Source: Pampus argenteus (lineage: Eukaryota > Chordata > Actinopteri > Scombriformes > Stromateidae). Taken from it: DNA of 64,000 nucleotides. The position numbers and the translations under genes are program-made. The notes below the pieces were generated by a model, which was not told the DNA's origin, did no database searches, and was given only the letters and a program-made list of their open reading frames with translations. This document shows positions 1-13,739 of the stretch, piece after piece (the first letter of the stretch is position 1; every line of letters starts with the position of its first letter). The stretch lies in NCBI GenBank assembly GCA_036937835.1, contig CM072877.1, positions 8,322,501 to 8,386,500 on the forward strand, in the 5' to 3' direction.

Positions 1-3000
1 GCTACATTATACATGTAAACATCAGCAGAGGCAAAACTTATTCATTTCACATCAGTGTACCAAAGTGATTCTTGATTTAAGCTCCCCAAATAGAAAGCTC
101 ATTTCAAGATAGATTTCCCATGCAGGGCAGTATTTACATATTCCTAAAAAAGCTTTCTCTGCTTCTCTGTCTCTCTCCAGGGTTCACACAAACACTGCCT
201 TCATTTGAATGGTAACTCAAATTGTCTCACTAGCTAGCTGCCAGGGCACCTGAGATGCAAATGTATGTGTGCAAGTGTGTGTGTGTGTGTGTGTGAGAGA
301 AAGAGAAATGTATTTTGGTGAGCTGCAGATTGGCTGGCTCATCTCAACAGAGGTTCCATTACCTCTCAGTGGCTTTCATCTGCTCATCGAGTGAGAAGTC
401 CTCTGAATGAGACACAGTGCAACACACACACACACAGATAAAAATACAGATAGATGTGGAACCGAAGAGCAAGAAAGAGTGACAGGAATTCAAATAGATT
501 TTATTACAACAGTATTTTATGTCTACAATAAATTGTAGGGAGCTTGTTATGCTGGTGAAAGCAGATATTTTCCTGTTAAGGTTACAAATCATGATCTTGT
601 TGATAACGACTTCCTTGTTGTTTCATATCAGTGCCATGATAGTGTGGCTGACCACAATAATATTGCCGCAAAAAGTGATGAATCTACATTGTCTTTTATT
701 GCTTATATCACTATGGCAGGTAATGAGTGTTAGTTAAGAGGCAACTACCACAGCTTGAGGCTAAAGCCCAAACACTTTATAGTGCAATACTCTCTAGTTC
801 TCTTTTCTACTCAATATATATTTCAATGAGTCATTGTGGTCTCAGTTGCTAAATTCAAGCCCTCTAACAAGTGTGCTGGTATTTTTTAAAACTATTGCTT
901 CATTGATAAGACTAATCTTTCAGGGAGTTTAATATTACTTGATTGTGATACATGACCTGTTAGCGCAATTTAGCTGCTAACGTTAGCCCAAGTATGAACT
1001 GCTCAATGTTGCCAGTAAGTTAGCAACCGAGTGTGTGTGAACGTACGGTATGAACATAACACAGGTACAGTAGGTAAATAATGTAAAGAGTACTAAGATT
1101 GTCAGTAGAGTCAAGATAAACTAATGTGCAGCACATCAAACCATCATCAGACTGGCAACGTTTCAACACATGCATCATCGGAGAATGAAGTAATGTCAGT
1201 AACACAGATCATTTTTTCCTACAGTTAAGAACATTATTTCTTGTAGGAAATGAAGGGGTGTGTGTGTGTGTGTGTGTGTGTGTGTCTCAGACAGATGACG
1301 TGTAAGACAGGAAGGCAGATGCAGACTGTCACCAAGCAGGAAATTCACAGACTGACAGGACTGATTGTGTTTAGTTATGACTGACACACACACACACACA
1401 CACACACTCTGAAGCAAACAGAAAAAAACTGGATGTTTTGCATATTGTTCCTAAACCAACTCTGTAGAAGTTGGTTTTGGAAAAGGAAATGTGTGCTGGG
1501 CCATCTGTAGATCCCATATTAATGTTGTTAATGCTTGATAGCTATGCCTGCGTGTGTGTGTCTGTGTGTCTTAAAGAGGAAGCGCAAAGAATAATCCCTG
1601 TGGAAGCTTGAAACTTTGTGGAAACTTGATTTTTAAAGTAGAGTACCAAAAAGTAGAGGCAAAGTGATTGAAACAGATGACAAATATTAATGGAACAATA
1701 GGAGGAAGGAATGAACAGAGAAAAAAAGCATATAAATGATGATTTAAAATCCCCTCACAGAAGCAATAACTGAATAACATGTAATCACAAAATGACAAAT
1801 TCATCTAAATCTAAATCTTAATCTAATGTTTTTTGTTTTACATACTGTCCTTCAACCTGGCTCAGTTCACACAATAGCAGCCAGTTTTTGTCATCATCAC
1901 AAGCTTATTTATGATCATGTATTCCCATTTAAAATATTTCAGGAGAATTTATTTATTTGCCTATATTGCATTTTCACATATTTAAAGTTTAATTGCCAAT
2001 TAATTTGCTCTCCTTACTACATATTCTGTTCTGGTCTTCTATAAGAGTAATAGTCTGACATTTATGGTTGATGTATTGGTTTGCAGAAGCATTGTGTCAA
2101 TGCACAAAGAATATTATTGATCTCATTAAATCTATTCTCATATCTTTGCATCAGCTTCCAGTTTTTTTTTACAAAATTGTACTTCCTGTGGACACAGTGC
2201 CTCTCCCCCTATATTACTCTAAGGTAATGTGTGGGCCTTCAAGGGTTAAATAAAAAGTAACTGCTGTTGTTTTTTTATAATAATAATAATAATAACATGA
2301 CAAAGTAATACCTCAGTCACATAGTTATTAAGATTGGTAGTTGTGCATTTTGGTTTTGTTCAAGTTGATGTTAAAAATATACCAAACATTTTCACAAAAG
2401 TTTCTTAATGTCCCAGCAAGCTATGCTAAAGTCTGCACCATTTATTGCATTTTCATCATTTAATGGGACATTTCTTAAAAGAATCTTTAAAAGACAATGA
2501 CATACAGTATGGGAGGACATGAGACACGAGGTAAAGGAGTGCAGCTTGAGGACAGAGTGATGGAGAGAATGAGGATGAAAATGAGTAAAGTGCTGTGTGT
2601 GGGTGTGTGTGTGGGTGTTTAGGGGGTGCTGTCCTGTCAGTCCTCATATCCATCAAGGGCTGCATCACATTCACAGCAACATGACAGAGACGTAGAGCAA
2701 TCTGCCTGACCAAAAGCATTTAATTTTGAAATGGCTGCCCAATGAATCCCCATTCAGATGAACAGGGAGCTGCGCATATGCACACAAATGATTTTGCATG
2801 CATGTACTCAAGTGTGCGCGTACACATACACACATGCCATACACCATTTTGCCCCCACTATCTATTACCTCAACCCACACACCCCAAACACACACATATA
2901 CACAGCCTCGGGGGAAAAGAGGAAATGTCTTTTTTGAGGATTGAATACAGCGGGATGAGCTTCGCCACTTTAACCTTACATATGCAAAATCTAGCGCTGT

Positions 3001-6000
3001 GTATTCATGCAGACAGACACAAAACAGGTGCTTCAATCAAAAATGTCATTTCCCTGCCTGTGACACTGTCTCCAGTCTCATCTGCCCAGAACAAAATGCT
3101 CTTACTCCTATCAGCACAAAGTTTCATCACCACTGTACAATAAAATATAATAAGTATATAAGTATATACAAGTCCCCTCCAGACATAATAGATAAGATAT
3201 AAAGATAAAAAATACTCAGCTTGAAACAATAATTTGACTTCTTTGGTCGTTACACAAAAAAATAATACAAGAAATTAAAATTCTTTAATGATGAAATGAC
3301 ATTTACACCTTCTCCTTCCACATCCAGAATATCTGAATATGCCATTATTTTTCATTTTGTAGCTGGACACAAGATGCCCACTTCACTTAAGTCTGTTATC
3401 AGTGTATGTGCATGAGTGGAGGGGGACATTAGCATTTTCCCTCAACTGGGATCTGATTTGTCATTTCTATGTTATAATAACATTTCACTCATCAGTTTTA
3501 TTGCAGAGACTTTGGAGGGAGGGAAATTTTCTAGTGAAGCATTATTATGACAACACACACTCCTTAATCTCACACACACACATACTCGATCCCTCCCAGT
3601 CCCTCCTCTGGACACTTCAGTCTCTTTCCCCTCTCTCCATCTCTTAACACAAGATTGAGAGTCATTTTGTGTTGTCGATCCGCATTACACAAGAATGGAG
3701 AAGCAGACACTGCCAAAATCTGTCTGATAAACGAGCTCCTGCTCAGTTCAACTGACTTTTGTTTAAGCCCAGGTTTGCTTGTAATTGGTCAGTGTCAGTC
3801 AAACAAACCACAGAAACTTCCACCAAAGAACCATGTATTTATATACCAGATTTTATTCCAGGAGAGAATACAATATGCTTTACACAACATATATGTTTAT
3901 ATACATGTATAAATGTGCATATACATAAACAATATATATAGTAAAGGAATATTTGAAGTCTTCTTTCAAACAGAGTCGGTGTTTGAGCAGAAGCCTACAG
4001 TCAGCCCAGGGCATTGCAACACGTTTTCTGCATCTGCCTTTTACTCAATATATATTTATTAGATAAAAAAGGAAGATAATAAAGTTGTTATCGAGTCTTT
4101 AAATGTTTACATGTAAATACTCAGTAAGTACAGAGTATCTTATAATCAAACAGGACACCATTATTAAGGCATGTTAACTCAGAAACGTGATTCCTATATG
4201 AGGACCGATTCTGAAACGGGGAGAAAGCTCATTATCAAATGGATAAGGCATCTGTATACACTGAGGCAACACACACATATTACAGGTATATGTAAACACA
4301 CAGTCATACACATGGTGCGTACGTCCACAGAAGGACACACGTCTAAAACACAATGCCACATAATTGGATTCGAAGCGCGCTCTTCTGTTGTACCTTTGAA
4401 AAATATCTCTACTACCTGAAAACTGTTACCGCTAGCCAGATGATGTTAGCTTTTAGCAGCATTGTGTTGCAGACAATGAGGCCACTAGTGCCGCTAGCAT
4501 CAGGTGTGTGTGCCTAATAGGCAATACTGAGATCAAAAGAAGTATTTCAGTGTGTCTTAATTGAATTGAGAAGCATCTGCAACAGGATTGAATCTCAACT
4601 GTGTGTTTGTGTGTGTGTGGGGCGTAATTTGTGTATTAGGTGATTGGTTTCGGCGTGTGGATGTATGGGGTTGAGTATGTTCGATTGTGTGTATGTGTGT
4701 GCCTGCCTGTTAATTGAATGGGGTGTTATTAAAGGTCTGAGGGGTGTGTGGACCAGAGTACGTTCTTACAGTACACGTGTGGCAGTGAGAAGGCGGCTGA
4801 TTGTGTGTGCAGGTGCTGAAGTGTGTTTGATGTGAAGTTTCCACACCTCCCAAGTATCACACACATGCTTAACAACACACAAGGAGAGAAAGAGAAACAC
4901 AAACACTCAAAGACTCAAAGATAATAGTAAAATAAAAAAAACAAACTGTGTGCAGAAGAGCTGGGAACAAACATCTCTTCTAAAATTCAAATCAGGTTAA
5001 ACTAATTACATCAACAATAAATCTTTTTCTACTACTACTACTTGTACTACTTGCATTTCTCTCTCGCACTGACCCAAAAAGCAGATTAAGTTCTGTTTTT
5101 TTTGTGTGTTTTTTTATTTTAATTCTTTCATTTCTTCTGTAACTGTGCATTTCCCAAAAGAAAGGAGAGACGGAGCGCTTTGGAAGATTTGATCTGAGAG
5201 GGATTTTCTGTCGCTTTTCAGGGGTGTTTTAAAAGGGGCTTGACTCCACTAAGTAGGGCTGCTAGCTGTGTTATCCCACAATGCAATGTCCCAAATCCTA
5301 GACACTTTGAACACTCATACATATGGGGCAGCGGGAAAAAAGTAACATGAAATGAAAAGGCTATTAAAAGAGAGAGAGAGAGGAGGGATGAGAGAGTTAC
5401 ACCAGTTTCCCTCTTTGATCTCTGCTCTCTGTCTATCCCTAAATCCATCCATTTCTCAATTAGGAAATGAAAACTGCGATCGTCTTAAGTGATGAGAGAT
5501 TACTCTCTGACCCTGACGTGCATCATAGGGTAATTCACAACAGAATACCCCACTTTTACTATAATTAAGAAAATTCAATTCCCTTATGACTTTTAAACCA
5601 TCTTATGGATCTTGAGCTTTTTGCAGTTCTCTACTTTTGGAGACAAATACTACTCTGATATAACTTCTACAACTAAGACAAAGTCGTAGAGTATATTAAT
5701 GTTAAAAGCTTTATGAATGTTAAAGAGTGCATTAATGGTATAAGGTCTTACCTTAGCACTACATGGGGAAATTAGACTGATGTTATTTTCCAGTTGTTAG
5801 TTTGCTTCAACACATGTTTAAAATAGAAGATCTTGGGTTTTGCAGGTACAACGTTTGACAAATTGCGAATCTTATTTTTTACAGCTGTCTCTATCGGATA
5901 AACAGCAGCTGAAAGTTACTGTGTGTGTTTTGTTTTTTTAAAGATGTATACTGATGAACACAAGGACTATTTCCTCTTGTTCCCTCCTTCTGCTGTTGCA

Positions 6001-7020
6001 CATCCTCCAGAAGACAAATACTCTATTATTTAAACCTGTCAGCTGCTCTGAGGAGGGGAACTTAACTTTTTCTTTTCTTCTTTTGAATTAATACATGAAA
6101 ATAAAATCAGTGTATGTGTGTGCATGTGTGCAGTACTACAGTAGGAGAGGTCTGGTGCTCCGTATGTTTCATTTGCCCCCCTATGGAGCATGAAGCCCCT
6201 CCATCACCCATCATCGCACACACACACACACACGTTATTTATGCTTCCTACACTTGTGAGGACCTTCACTGTCATAGCAAATTCTAACCAAGGCTGAGTG
6301 TAAACCACCAGCCTAAATTGTTCTCATTTAAAAAAATCAAATAAAAAGCCAAACGGATTGGTAGAAGTACTCTACAGGGGCACGTGGAGTGTACATTCAT
6401 CTGCACAAAGAAATAATGTAAGTTCACGCATTTGCTTAATAAAAAAAAACCAAGAAATACTCTCCATGTCTCCATCTCTGCTTACATTGTTGGCCCATGA
6501 AGTCCTTTATCCAGTGATTCTCCTAATCTGCAAAGTTCCTGAGATCCAGAGACACTGTTTTATTAAAAAACAAATCTGTTCATCATGTTCACCTTTTAGC
6601 TTAAGTTAAAAATCTGACTGTTCCTTTGCCTTAATGCTTTTGTCCATTGCTAAAATAAGACCCTTTTTCATGACTTCAAATTTATTCTTGGCATTGTTTG
6701 TTTTTCATATTTATTCTATTCCACTTTTGGGATCATCAATCATCATTAGTCATCAAATAGTAACTAAAGTTGCTTACATTTGTATATCTTATAAAGAGAA
6801 GATATGTAGATTTGAAACAATGCTAGACAATAGGAAGCCAAAGCCTAGAGAAAATGCGTGTGTGTGTGTGTGTGTGTGTCTGTCTGTGTGTGTGTGTGTG
6901 TGTGTGTGTATGAGAGGTGGTCAGATGTGGTTAGGGGGACAGTGGCCTTCTCATCCCCAGCGGCTGAAAGAGCCAATGATGGCCTTTCTGCTGCTGCTTA
7001 GCTGATAACACATAGCACCA
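1..7020. other. Intergenic, no gene seen
   Basis: No open frame here has coding character; the frames present are short, low-complexity or microsatellite-driven. The stretch holds TG/CA microsatellites at 275-295, 1258-1285 and 1384-1407, an ATA triplet run near 2277-2296, a CTA run near 5030-5055 and a TG array at 6857-6909. A perfect 12-bp palindrome (GCTAACGTTAGC) sits at 976-987, a motif I recall as common in fish repeat DNA. Otherwise it is unremarkable AT-rich sequence. Confidence 0.7.
6857..6909. repeat. (TG)n microsatellite, imperfect
   Basis: A TG dinucleotide run interrupted by two TC steps near its middle. It explains the Cys/Val alternating frames in this area, which are not genes. 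Confidence 0.95.
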
Positions 7021-7164
7021 CCATCTAATGTCTCTCCTCTCTCTCGCCATCTCACTTTACTATCAACACTCGCTCACTTACTTTCTCTCCCTTCTCTCTA
7101 CTTATCTGTCTCGCTCTCCGTTTATTTCCCCCCGGCCTTCTCTCTGTCTCTCTGCTGCTCTTGT

Positions 7165-7520
7165 CTGCAGGAATGAATCAGACGTAAGAGGCCAAACAAG
7201 ATTTTCAACCCATTGCTTTTGATTAAGTGACTTAACACAGAGGTCTGCGGCCCGGCAATATCACTAATGGTCCGAAGAAAGAGAGATAGCGTTTGGGGGG
7301 AAACGGAGAGCAACAGAGAGGGAGGGCAGGGGAGAGAGAGAAAGGCAGACGTGGGCTAAATCTCCTACAAGTAGTACCGTTATCCCCGGCTAAAGGAGAA
7401 AGTGATTATGAACTTAAAAGGAGCTTTGCGCTCATAGCTTTCTCCACAGCAAGTTTAGTTGGAGAATTACGATTAAGCTGGATTTAGATTCATGCAAATG
7501 CCTTTTTAGACAGAGGAGGC
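7165..7520. promoter_or_regulatory. Candidate cis-regulatory island (octamer site)
   Basis: A pyrimidine-rich stretch gives way to complex, non-repetitive sequence in two blocks, about 7165-7290 and 7365-7520, separated by purine-rich DNA. The second block ends in a perfect POU octamer, ATGCAAAT, at 7492-7499, next to homeodomain-like GATTA/TTTAGATTA-type words. No coding frame explains it. Regulatory function is inference from sequence texture and motifs; an alignment with other fish would decide. Confidence 0.3.
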
Positions 7521-8600
7521 AGGCGGGGAGAAGAGAAGCCCTTGTATAGCAGAATGAGCATAGAAAGACAAAAACAATAGTAGACACACAGCTCATTGTT
7601 GTATATCTGTATAAAGAGGACTCATTTTCATGATTCAGTGTCAGCATGTAGTTTCCAATCAATAATCACCTGGCAAGGACCTATATTGTTGTGCTGTTTT
7701 TGTTTGTTGCTTTAAAACAAATTGATTTATACAATGGCTTAAAGTATATGTGAGCTATCCCAGTGAGGAATTGTAAAAGTTCATAAACAGATGAACGTTT
7801 CTAAATTCCCTGTCTGGGTTTTACAAGCGGATAGTTAATTCTACAAATGTTGCTTTTATGGAAATGCAAAACATATGTCGCTATTTATCTGATTACCTGC
7901 AGGATATCAAAACAATTTGGGATATGATCTCAATGACAGGATGACAGGATATACTTAAAGCATCCCCAAAATACACGGAAAACACATTTTTCTAATCATT
8001 TGCTGTAGGCTGCTTACAGATGATTATTTCAAAACCAGGAATTTTTGATATTGTAAACACATACCGACACTTTTTATTATATTATCCGTTAAAAGATTGG
8101 CTCGGTCCAATAATTTATCAGAGAAGATATTTTCTTTATTATTAAACCTTGTAGAAATTGTTTTTCTACTCCTTAATTTTAGAAGAAAAGGCTTCATCAT
8201 AATCAACCTAGTAATGCAGTTCCAGGATCATAAATGTTTGGGAGAATGTTTTACGCAACATAGTCATAGGCATCACTTCAGGATCAAGGGATAAAAATGT
8301 CAGATATTGGGATGTGATGAGATTCTAAAAACACCGGCGAGACATGAAGTGACATATGAAGACCATTACAGGAGTTTGGCTGCTGTGAATTGCATTGCTT
8401 AAATGAGGCAACATACTGAAAATGAATTTAGTTGCCTAAATTTCACTGTTATTGCTTTGTGCAACAGTCACAGTTTCTAAGAAACTAAGTATTCTCCTGG
8501 CGAGGTGTGTTGTGAGGAAGCATACATGTGTGCAGGTAGGTGTGAATTTGCTTCCACCTGCATGTATGTTTGTGTACAAGTTAGGTTGTGTGCTTGTGTG
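7521..8600. other. Intergenic, nothing distinctive
   Basis: AT-rich, non-repetitive sequence without a coding frame, transposon ends or obvious motif cluster. Confidence 0.6.
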
Positions 8601-8775
8601 TTCCTCTCTGCACATTAGCGGTAATTATAGTCAGTAATAACCCTAACGAGGAGAGAGGGACAGGCTGCGTTCAGAGCAGCAATTACAAGTTAATCAGCTA
8701 CCATGTTGTTGGGAGTAATTAGGCAATGCTGTGAAGAGGATTTAGATCTAAGATATTTACTGCTGCAGTGTTGGA
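8600..8775. promoter_or_regulatory. Candidate cis-regulatory island
   Basis: Mixed-composition segment carrying several homeodomain-type cores close together (AATTAC, TTAATCAG and GTAATTAGG within about 70 bp near 8670-8725). There is no ORF. Called on motif density and complexity only. Confidence 0.25.
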
Positions 8776-9674
8776 GAGGGTGTGGTGTGCAGGTCATGAG
8801 ATAGTGTGCGTGTGTGCATGAGAATCATTGCAGCCTGACAGTATTAAGTCAGCTCTGAAGTGTACAATCAAATCTGTTATTCATTCCTTCTTTTTTTTTA
8901 ATAAAAAGAAAAAAGATCTTGGATACGAAGTTAAACTTCGATTAGTATTAGACTGATTGTATTATAATGCTGTTTCAAATTATGTAAAATGATAGGAGAG
9001 TTATGGGTAAAACTAGCTGATATGGAGACCTTTTTGATGTTTATTGTTTTACCTTGGGGTTACTACATCTACAGGCTATGGTGCTGCTTGCATTCAGAAA
9101 CTACAGGCTCACTGGTTGGCACTGTGAGCAATCTGAGCTAAACCATATTAGCTCTGTAGGGAGAGAGTGCATAGGTTTATTTAGGTAAGTTCACTGGAAC
9201 CGACTCAACTTTGATAGAAAATGTGTCCCTCCTTGTGGATGCCATCCCTACAGTTTAGATCATGTTTCCCCAAAAACAGAACATGCTAACATCACTCATG
9301 TTTAATGTGGAAATGTATAAATTGGTGACTTATCTGGAGTTGTTGTGAATAAGGAAGTTTGTCGTAAAAATTTGCTTAATACCTCACGATTAGTAGTTAA
9401 TTTAAAATTTGTAAAAATACAAATGTGGTGTAAAATGCCCGGTCAGCTTTGAACGACAGGACAAGTGCAACCTAACAAGCTGCTGCAAGGTAATTCCCAT
9501 TTCTCAGTTATAAAGTGACTGTTAAGTTTGAAAAAAGAAAAACACAATTGGATGTTTGAATTCTGATGTCAGCAGAGCCGACAGGAGCTGACTACAGTCA
9601 GTCTACATCCAAACAATGTGGCCATACTGTACACTGCTGGGTCAAGCTAATTAGGTGTTAACGTGCTTTGCCGT

Positions 9675-9675
9675 A

Positions 9676-9728
<53 letters not shown>
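9675..9728. repeat. (TG)n microsatellite
   Basis: A long TG run with one TT interruption. It sits between two complex AT-rich flanks (9640-9674 and 9729-9860) that contain TTAATTG and TTTAATTG words, so the repeat may have expanded inside a functional island. Confidence 0.95.
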
Positions 9729-9729
<1 letters not shown>

Positions 9730-9839
9730 CCGTTAATTGTTTGACTGCGAGGAAGAAGCTGCGATTCAGCTCCCTGCCAAGTGCCATTTAGGCTGAGGTG
9801 CTAATAGCAGGGGTCTGACACTGATACACACACTTTAAT

Positions 9840-9960
9840 TGTATGTTGTGTTAATGAGACGCAGGGGAGGGAGGGAGTTAGGGAGGGAGGAGGGGTGAGA
9901 GACGGAGAGAGACCGACAGAGAGAGGGAGAGAGAGAGAGAGAGAGAGAGAAAAGTAGAGA
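9840..9960. repeat. GA-rich tract with (GA)n core
   Basis: A purine-rich run whose pure (GA)n core is at about 9926-9951. Minus-strand Ser/Leu/Pro-rich frames here are artefacts of the pyrimidine strand. Confidence 0.85.
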
Positions 9961-10539
9961 AAGAGACAGACAGGGATCAGCCAATGACCTGTGTGATACA
10001 GAGAGACTGTTCTGACAGCTCATTGCCCAGTCTTGTCAACCCTGCTGTGTGTATGTCTGTGTGCGTACATGGGAGTGCGCGCTTGTGTGCGTGTGGTATG
10101 GAGGTGCATATATTCCAAAACATGTGATTAGATAATAACGCACACCAAAATTATGCATCAAATTACCATATTGAAAGTGTTTGTGAGTATGCACTTGTAG
10201 CAAGATTCTTTTCATTCAGCAATATTTTCTTAGAATGATATAAATGATATAATTATATGTCGGGACTGTATGCTATATCTATATTTAGTAAAAAAAAAAA
10301 AAGATGTTAAGTTGACTACTATCATTAAAGGCAAACAATATTCTGTTTTATAACGGCATCAGTTTGTTATCCAGTGTCACATTTTCCATTTTGTATTGAC
10401 ATACATCTGTTTTAAGGGTTTTTTGGGTGGCGCTAGTAATGCAAAGAATCTGTCAGCGTGTGTTATCGGTAAAAATGTTTGTGCGTGTGAGTGTGTCAGG
10501 GTAAATGATAGAGGGGGGTTGGATTGACCTCCTAATTAC

Positions 10540-10890
10540 TGCAGCAGTGATGGGAGGAGAGATGCGAGGCCAGAGGTTAATAGCCGGGTTGTCGGACAAG
10601 AAGACCAGGCAGGGGAGAGGGGTCGGGAGGGAGAAGAAGGAGGAGGTGGGATGAGCAAGAGAGAGACGAGGAGGAGGGTAGGAGACAGAGAGGGTAAACG
10701 GGGCAGGAGAAAGCAAAGAGGAGGTGAAGAACTGATGTGAGTATTGTGAGGAGATGGATAGTATAAGGGATGAGAGAAAAGAGAAAAAGGAAGGAAGGTG
10801 ATCAAAGGATGAGATGATTTCAAATGAAAGAAGAGAGGATAGAGTAGAAAGGAATACAAGAAAAAAGAGGAGACGAAGGAGGTTCAATTA
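10540..10890. repeat. Polypurine (GA-rich) tract
   Basis: About 350 bases dominated by A and G on the plus strand, with no fixed period. The 144-aa and 107-aa minus-strand frames here are Ser/Leu/Phe/Pro low-complexity translations of this tract and are not treated as genes. Confidence 0.8.
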
Positions 10891-11123
10891 CTAGTAATAC
10901 AGGTTTTATTTCAGATTTAAATAAAGCACTGACAGTTTGCATTTCCCACACCTCACCTCTCTGAACACTTACACGGGTTGTTGTAGCTTTTCTGTGGTTT
11001 TTGATGGTAAACATGTAACTGTTCACATCTGCTTCATAGTGAGACAATGTTTCAGATTTCAAGGAGTAAGAAGTTCTTGGTGGGAAACAACCAACAACCA
11101 TATCTAGACTTAACAAGCAAATA

Positions 11124-11760
11124 CAGTGGTGTGAAAAAGTGTTTGCCTCCTTCCTGATTTCCTGATTTCTTCTTATATTTTTTGCATGCTTTCCACACTT
11201 AATTGTTTCACATCAGCAAAGAAATTTAAATATTAGCCAAAGGTAACACAAGTAAAAACAAAATGCACAAGCAAACACACAAACAAGAGTTTATCACACC
11301 TGAGTTTAATTTCTCTGACCACACCCAGGCCTGATTACTGCCATGTCTGTTCTCAATCAAGAAATCATTTAAATAGGATCTGCCTGATAAAGTGAAGTAG
11401 ATTAAAAAAATCCTCAAAACCAAGACATCATGCCAAGATCCAAAGAAATTTAGGAACAAATCAGAAAGGAAGTAATTGAGATCTATCAGTTGTATAAATC
11501 CATTTCTAAAGCTTTGGGACTCCAGTGAACCACAGTAAGAGACATTATCGACAAATGGTGAAAACATGAATTAGTGGTGAACCTTCACAGGAGTGATCCA
11601 AGAAGTCACAAAGACCCCACAACAACATGTAAAGAACTGCAGGCCTCAATCGTCTCAGTTCAAGTCAGTGTTCAGGAAAAACTCTGTGGACTGACGAGAC
11701 AAAAGTTAAACTTTTTGAAACACACACTGTAAAAGTAACTGCAAACGCTTCACACCACTA
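11124..11760 (+). mobile_element. Decayed Tc1/mariner-like transposon, internally deleted
   Basis: The left end (CAGTGGTGTGAAAAAGTG, from 11124) and the right end near 11741-11760 are inverted copies of each other, with a few mismatches, and each is flanked by TA (11122-11123 and 11761-11762), the Tc1/mariner target duplication. Inside, from the ATG at 11430, the plus strand reads as the start of a Tc1 transposase. The DNA-binding region begins MPRSKEI, and short matches follow to the alpha-helical HTH, to a PTTT-KELQA segment and to the WTDET block that holds the first catalytic Asp. At least three in-frame stops (TAG near 11450, TGA near 11526 and 11558) plus large deletions leave only about 640 bp of an element normally near 1.5 kb. 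It is inactive. Family assignment is from memory of fish Tc1 consensus sequences. Confidence 0.85.
11430..11740 (+). pseudogene. Tc1 transposase remnant
   Basis: A broken transposase reading frame inside the Tc1-like element. It retains the N-terminal paired-like HTH region, a linker segment and the first acidic catalytic residue (WTDET, near 11688-11702). The rest of the DDE domain is deleted. Stop codons interrupt the N-terminal part, so no protein is expected. Confidence 0.75.
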
Positions 11761-11769
11761 TATGTTGTG

Positions 11770-13735
11770 TGTCTTCCAAAACAACCCAAATTAATGTTTT
11801 TATTTTTTCAAGATTATGGTAAAAACCAACCAATCAGGTGAATGAGTGGTGAACATTGGTTTCCAGCGTCTGCATTGGATGCTTTGTACACCCAATATAC
11901 ACTCTGACCTCCACAATCAGAGATTTTATGTCACTATTTGCCACAAGAGGTCTGTCGGGAAGACTTTAATATAGGTTCATACTAAAGCAGCTGCATCAAG
12001 CATAGAGTACTGCTTTTTCTTTATGTTGTATCTATTTGAACTTTGCATATGAGAGTCTTTATCTAGGCCATGTTACCAGAGCAAACATTGTAGTTAACCG
12101 CTGGTGACTAAAAAATCACAATTAATTTAGACAAGCCCCATCCAAAATAAAAGCAATTCCCTCTCTGTGTGTGTCTGGTACAGTTTGTCTGTTGCCTGGA
12201 GCGGTGAGAGGCGATTAGAGAGCCAGAAAAAAATGGTTAGAAGACAGAACCTCATCAGGAATATGGAACGGCTCTCTGAGACAGACAGAGACACACCGAG
12301 TGACACCCATAACCCAATTAAAACAGGAGCAAATGAAAATGCAAAAGACTCAATGGGAATAGCCTCAGGACAAATAAATTTGCTGTGTTTAGGACTGGGT
12401 GCTGAAAAACAATAGTGATTCCTACTTCACTGTGAAAGATGTTACGATGTTGGATTCCTGGATGTCTGTGGGTACTTCAACATTTCAGCTCATAAACATA
12501 AAGTGTCTTAGTAAGATGTTGGGCCACTACAAGCTGCCAGAACAGTTTCAATACTCTGTGGCAGGTTCTGCTGAACACCAGATATTCCCTCATTTAGTTT
12601 TGATAATGACGTTAGTACGTGCAGTCTACCGTGTTGCTCCAAACTCTCCCACAACTGTTCTTTAAGTTTAACATCTGGTGACTCCACATGTCTTGTAGCA
12701 GCATCTGCTTTAAGTTTCTTCATGTATGACATGTGGTAAATCTAATCAGATGTATATGTAGAAGTACTGGATATCTTTGACTGTATGTGTGTGTATTATA
12801 CTGCTTGAATGGCTGAGAATCTTAAGGCACAACCACGTATAATAAACCTAAAATATGAGGTCCATGTTGTATGTATGTGCTTCATTTGTTTATGCTCATT
12901 TAATTAATGCAATTATTTCATGCAAAGATGTATGCATGGAGTAAATGTACATGTGCATAGTTCTCAGGATGGTTCAGGTGCATCTCCAGATGGAGCTCAG
13001 GGTGCTGAATGGCAGCCTGCACTGTCTAGTCTTTAAAGGAAATTCCCAAAGCAAGAATATAATCTAGTGATAGATGGCTTTATTTATCTGCTGATTGTTA
13101 ATAAGGAAAAATCAGATTTGAAAATACAAAAATCTGGGTAAACTCTAATGAACAGTGTTGTCTTTCACTTTTGGGTGCACATGGATTTAAAAACAAAATG
13201 TAAACATCTGTTAAATGTAAATTTACCAAATCCTGGAATTTTAATTTAATGGAAAATAATGTAAATTTCTATTAGCATAGTAACATTCATAATATATTTA
13301 AAAGACATTTGCAATTACATCTGACACCTTTTCATGACAAAAATGCAGACTTGTACAATACAAAGTTTTCAATAAACATTAATAACTTGATGATGCTGCC
13401 TGATGATGCTGCTATGCTTATCTTTATTGCATTTTTCATTAAAGTTACAAACATGTTAAAATAACAATAAATAAATGTCAGTAAGATAAACAGGAAAAAA
13501 GACATTCTAGATATAATTGTAATTGAAAGCTAAATAATATGTCTAATATAATGACAACAAAATTGCTCCAAACTAATTAAATTAAAGCCTGTTAAGGTTT
13601 TGTTTGTTTATTTGTTTTCTTTTCTTTTTTTTAAGTCATTTAAAAAACTGCTTTACTAGTCTATGCTCCTTAGGCAGGGTGCTCCAAAAATACTTTATCT
13701 TTTAAAACAATAAAAATAACAATTAAGTTTTTGCC
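11770..13735. other. Intergenic, nothing distinctive
   Basis: AT-rich sequence, especially 12,800-13,740. No gene, clear transposon end or motif cluster was recognised. The short frames at 12167-12415 and 12399-12665 have no recognisable domain. Confidence 0.6.
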
Positions 13736-13739
13736 CTGG

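Noticed and set aside
1258..1407. TG run facing a CA run 100 bp away as a functional hairpin
   Set aside because: Both are ordinary microsatellites in a window full of them, and nothing else supports a structured RNA or site.
10453..10887. 144-aa minus-strand frame
   Set aside because: Low-complexity translation of a GA-rich tract with no domain or splice context.
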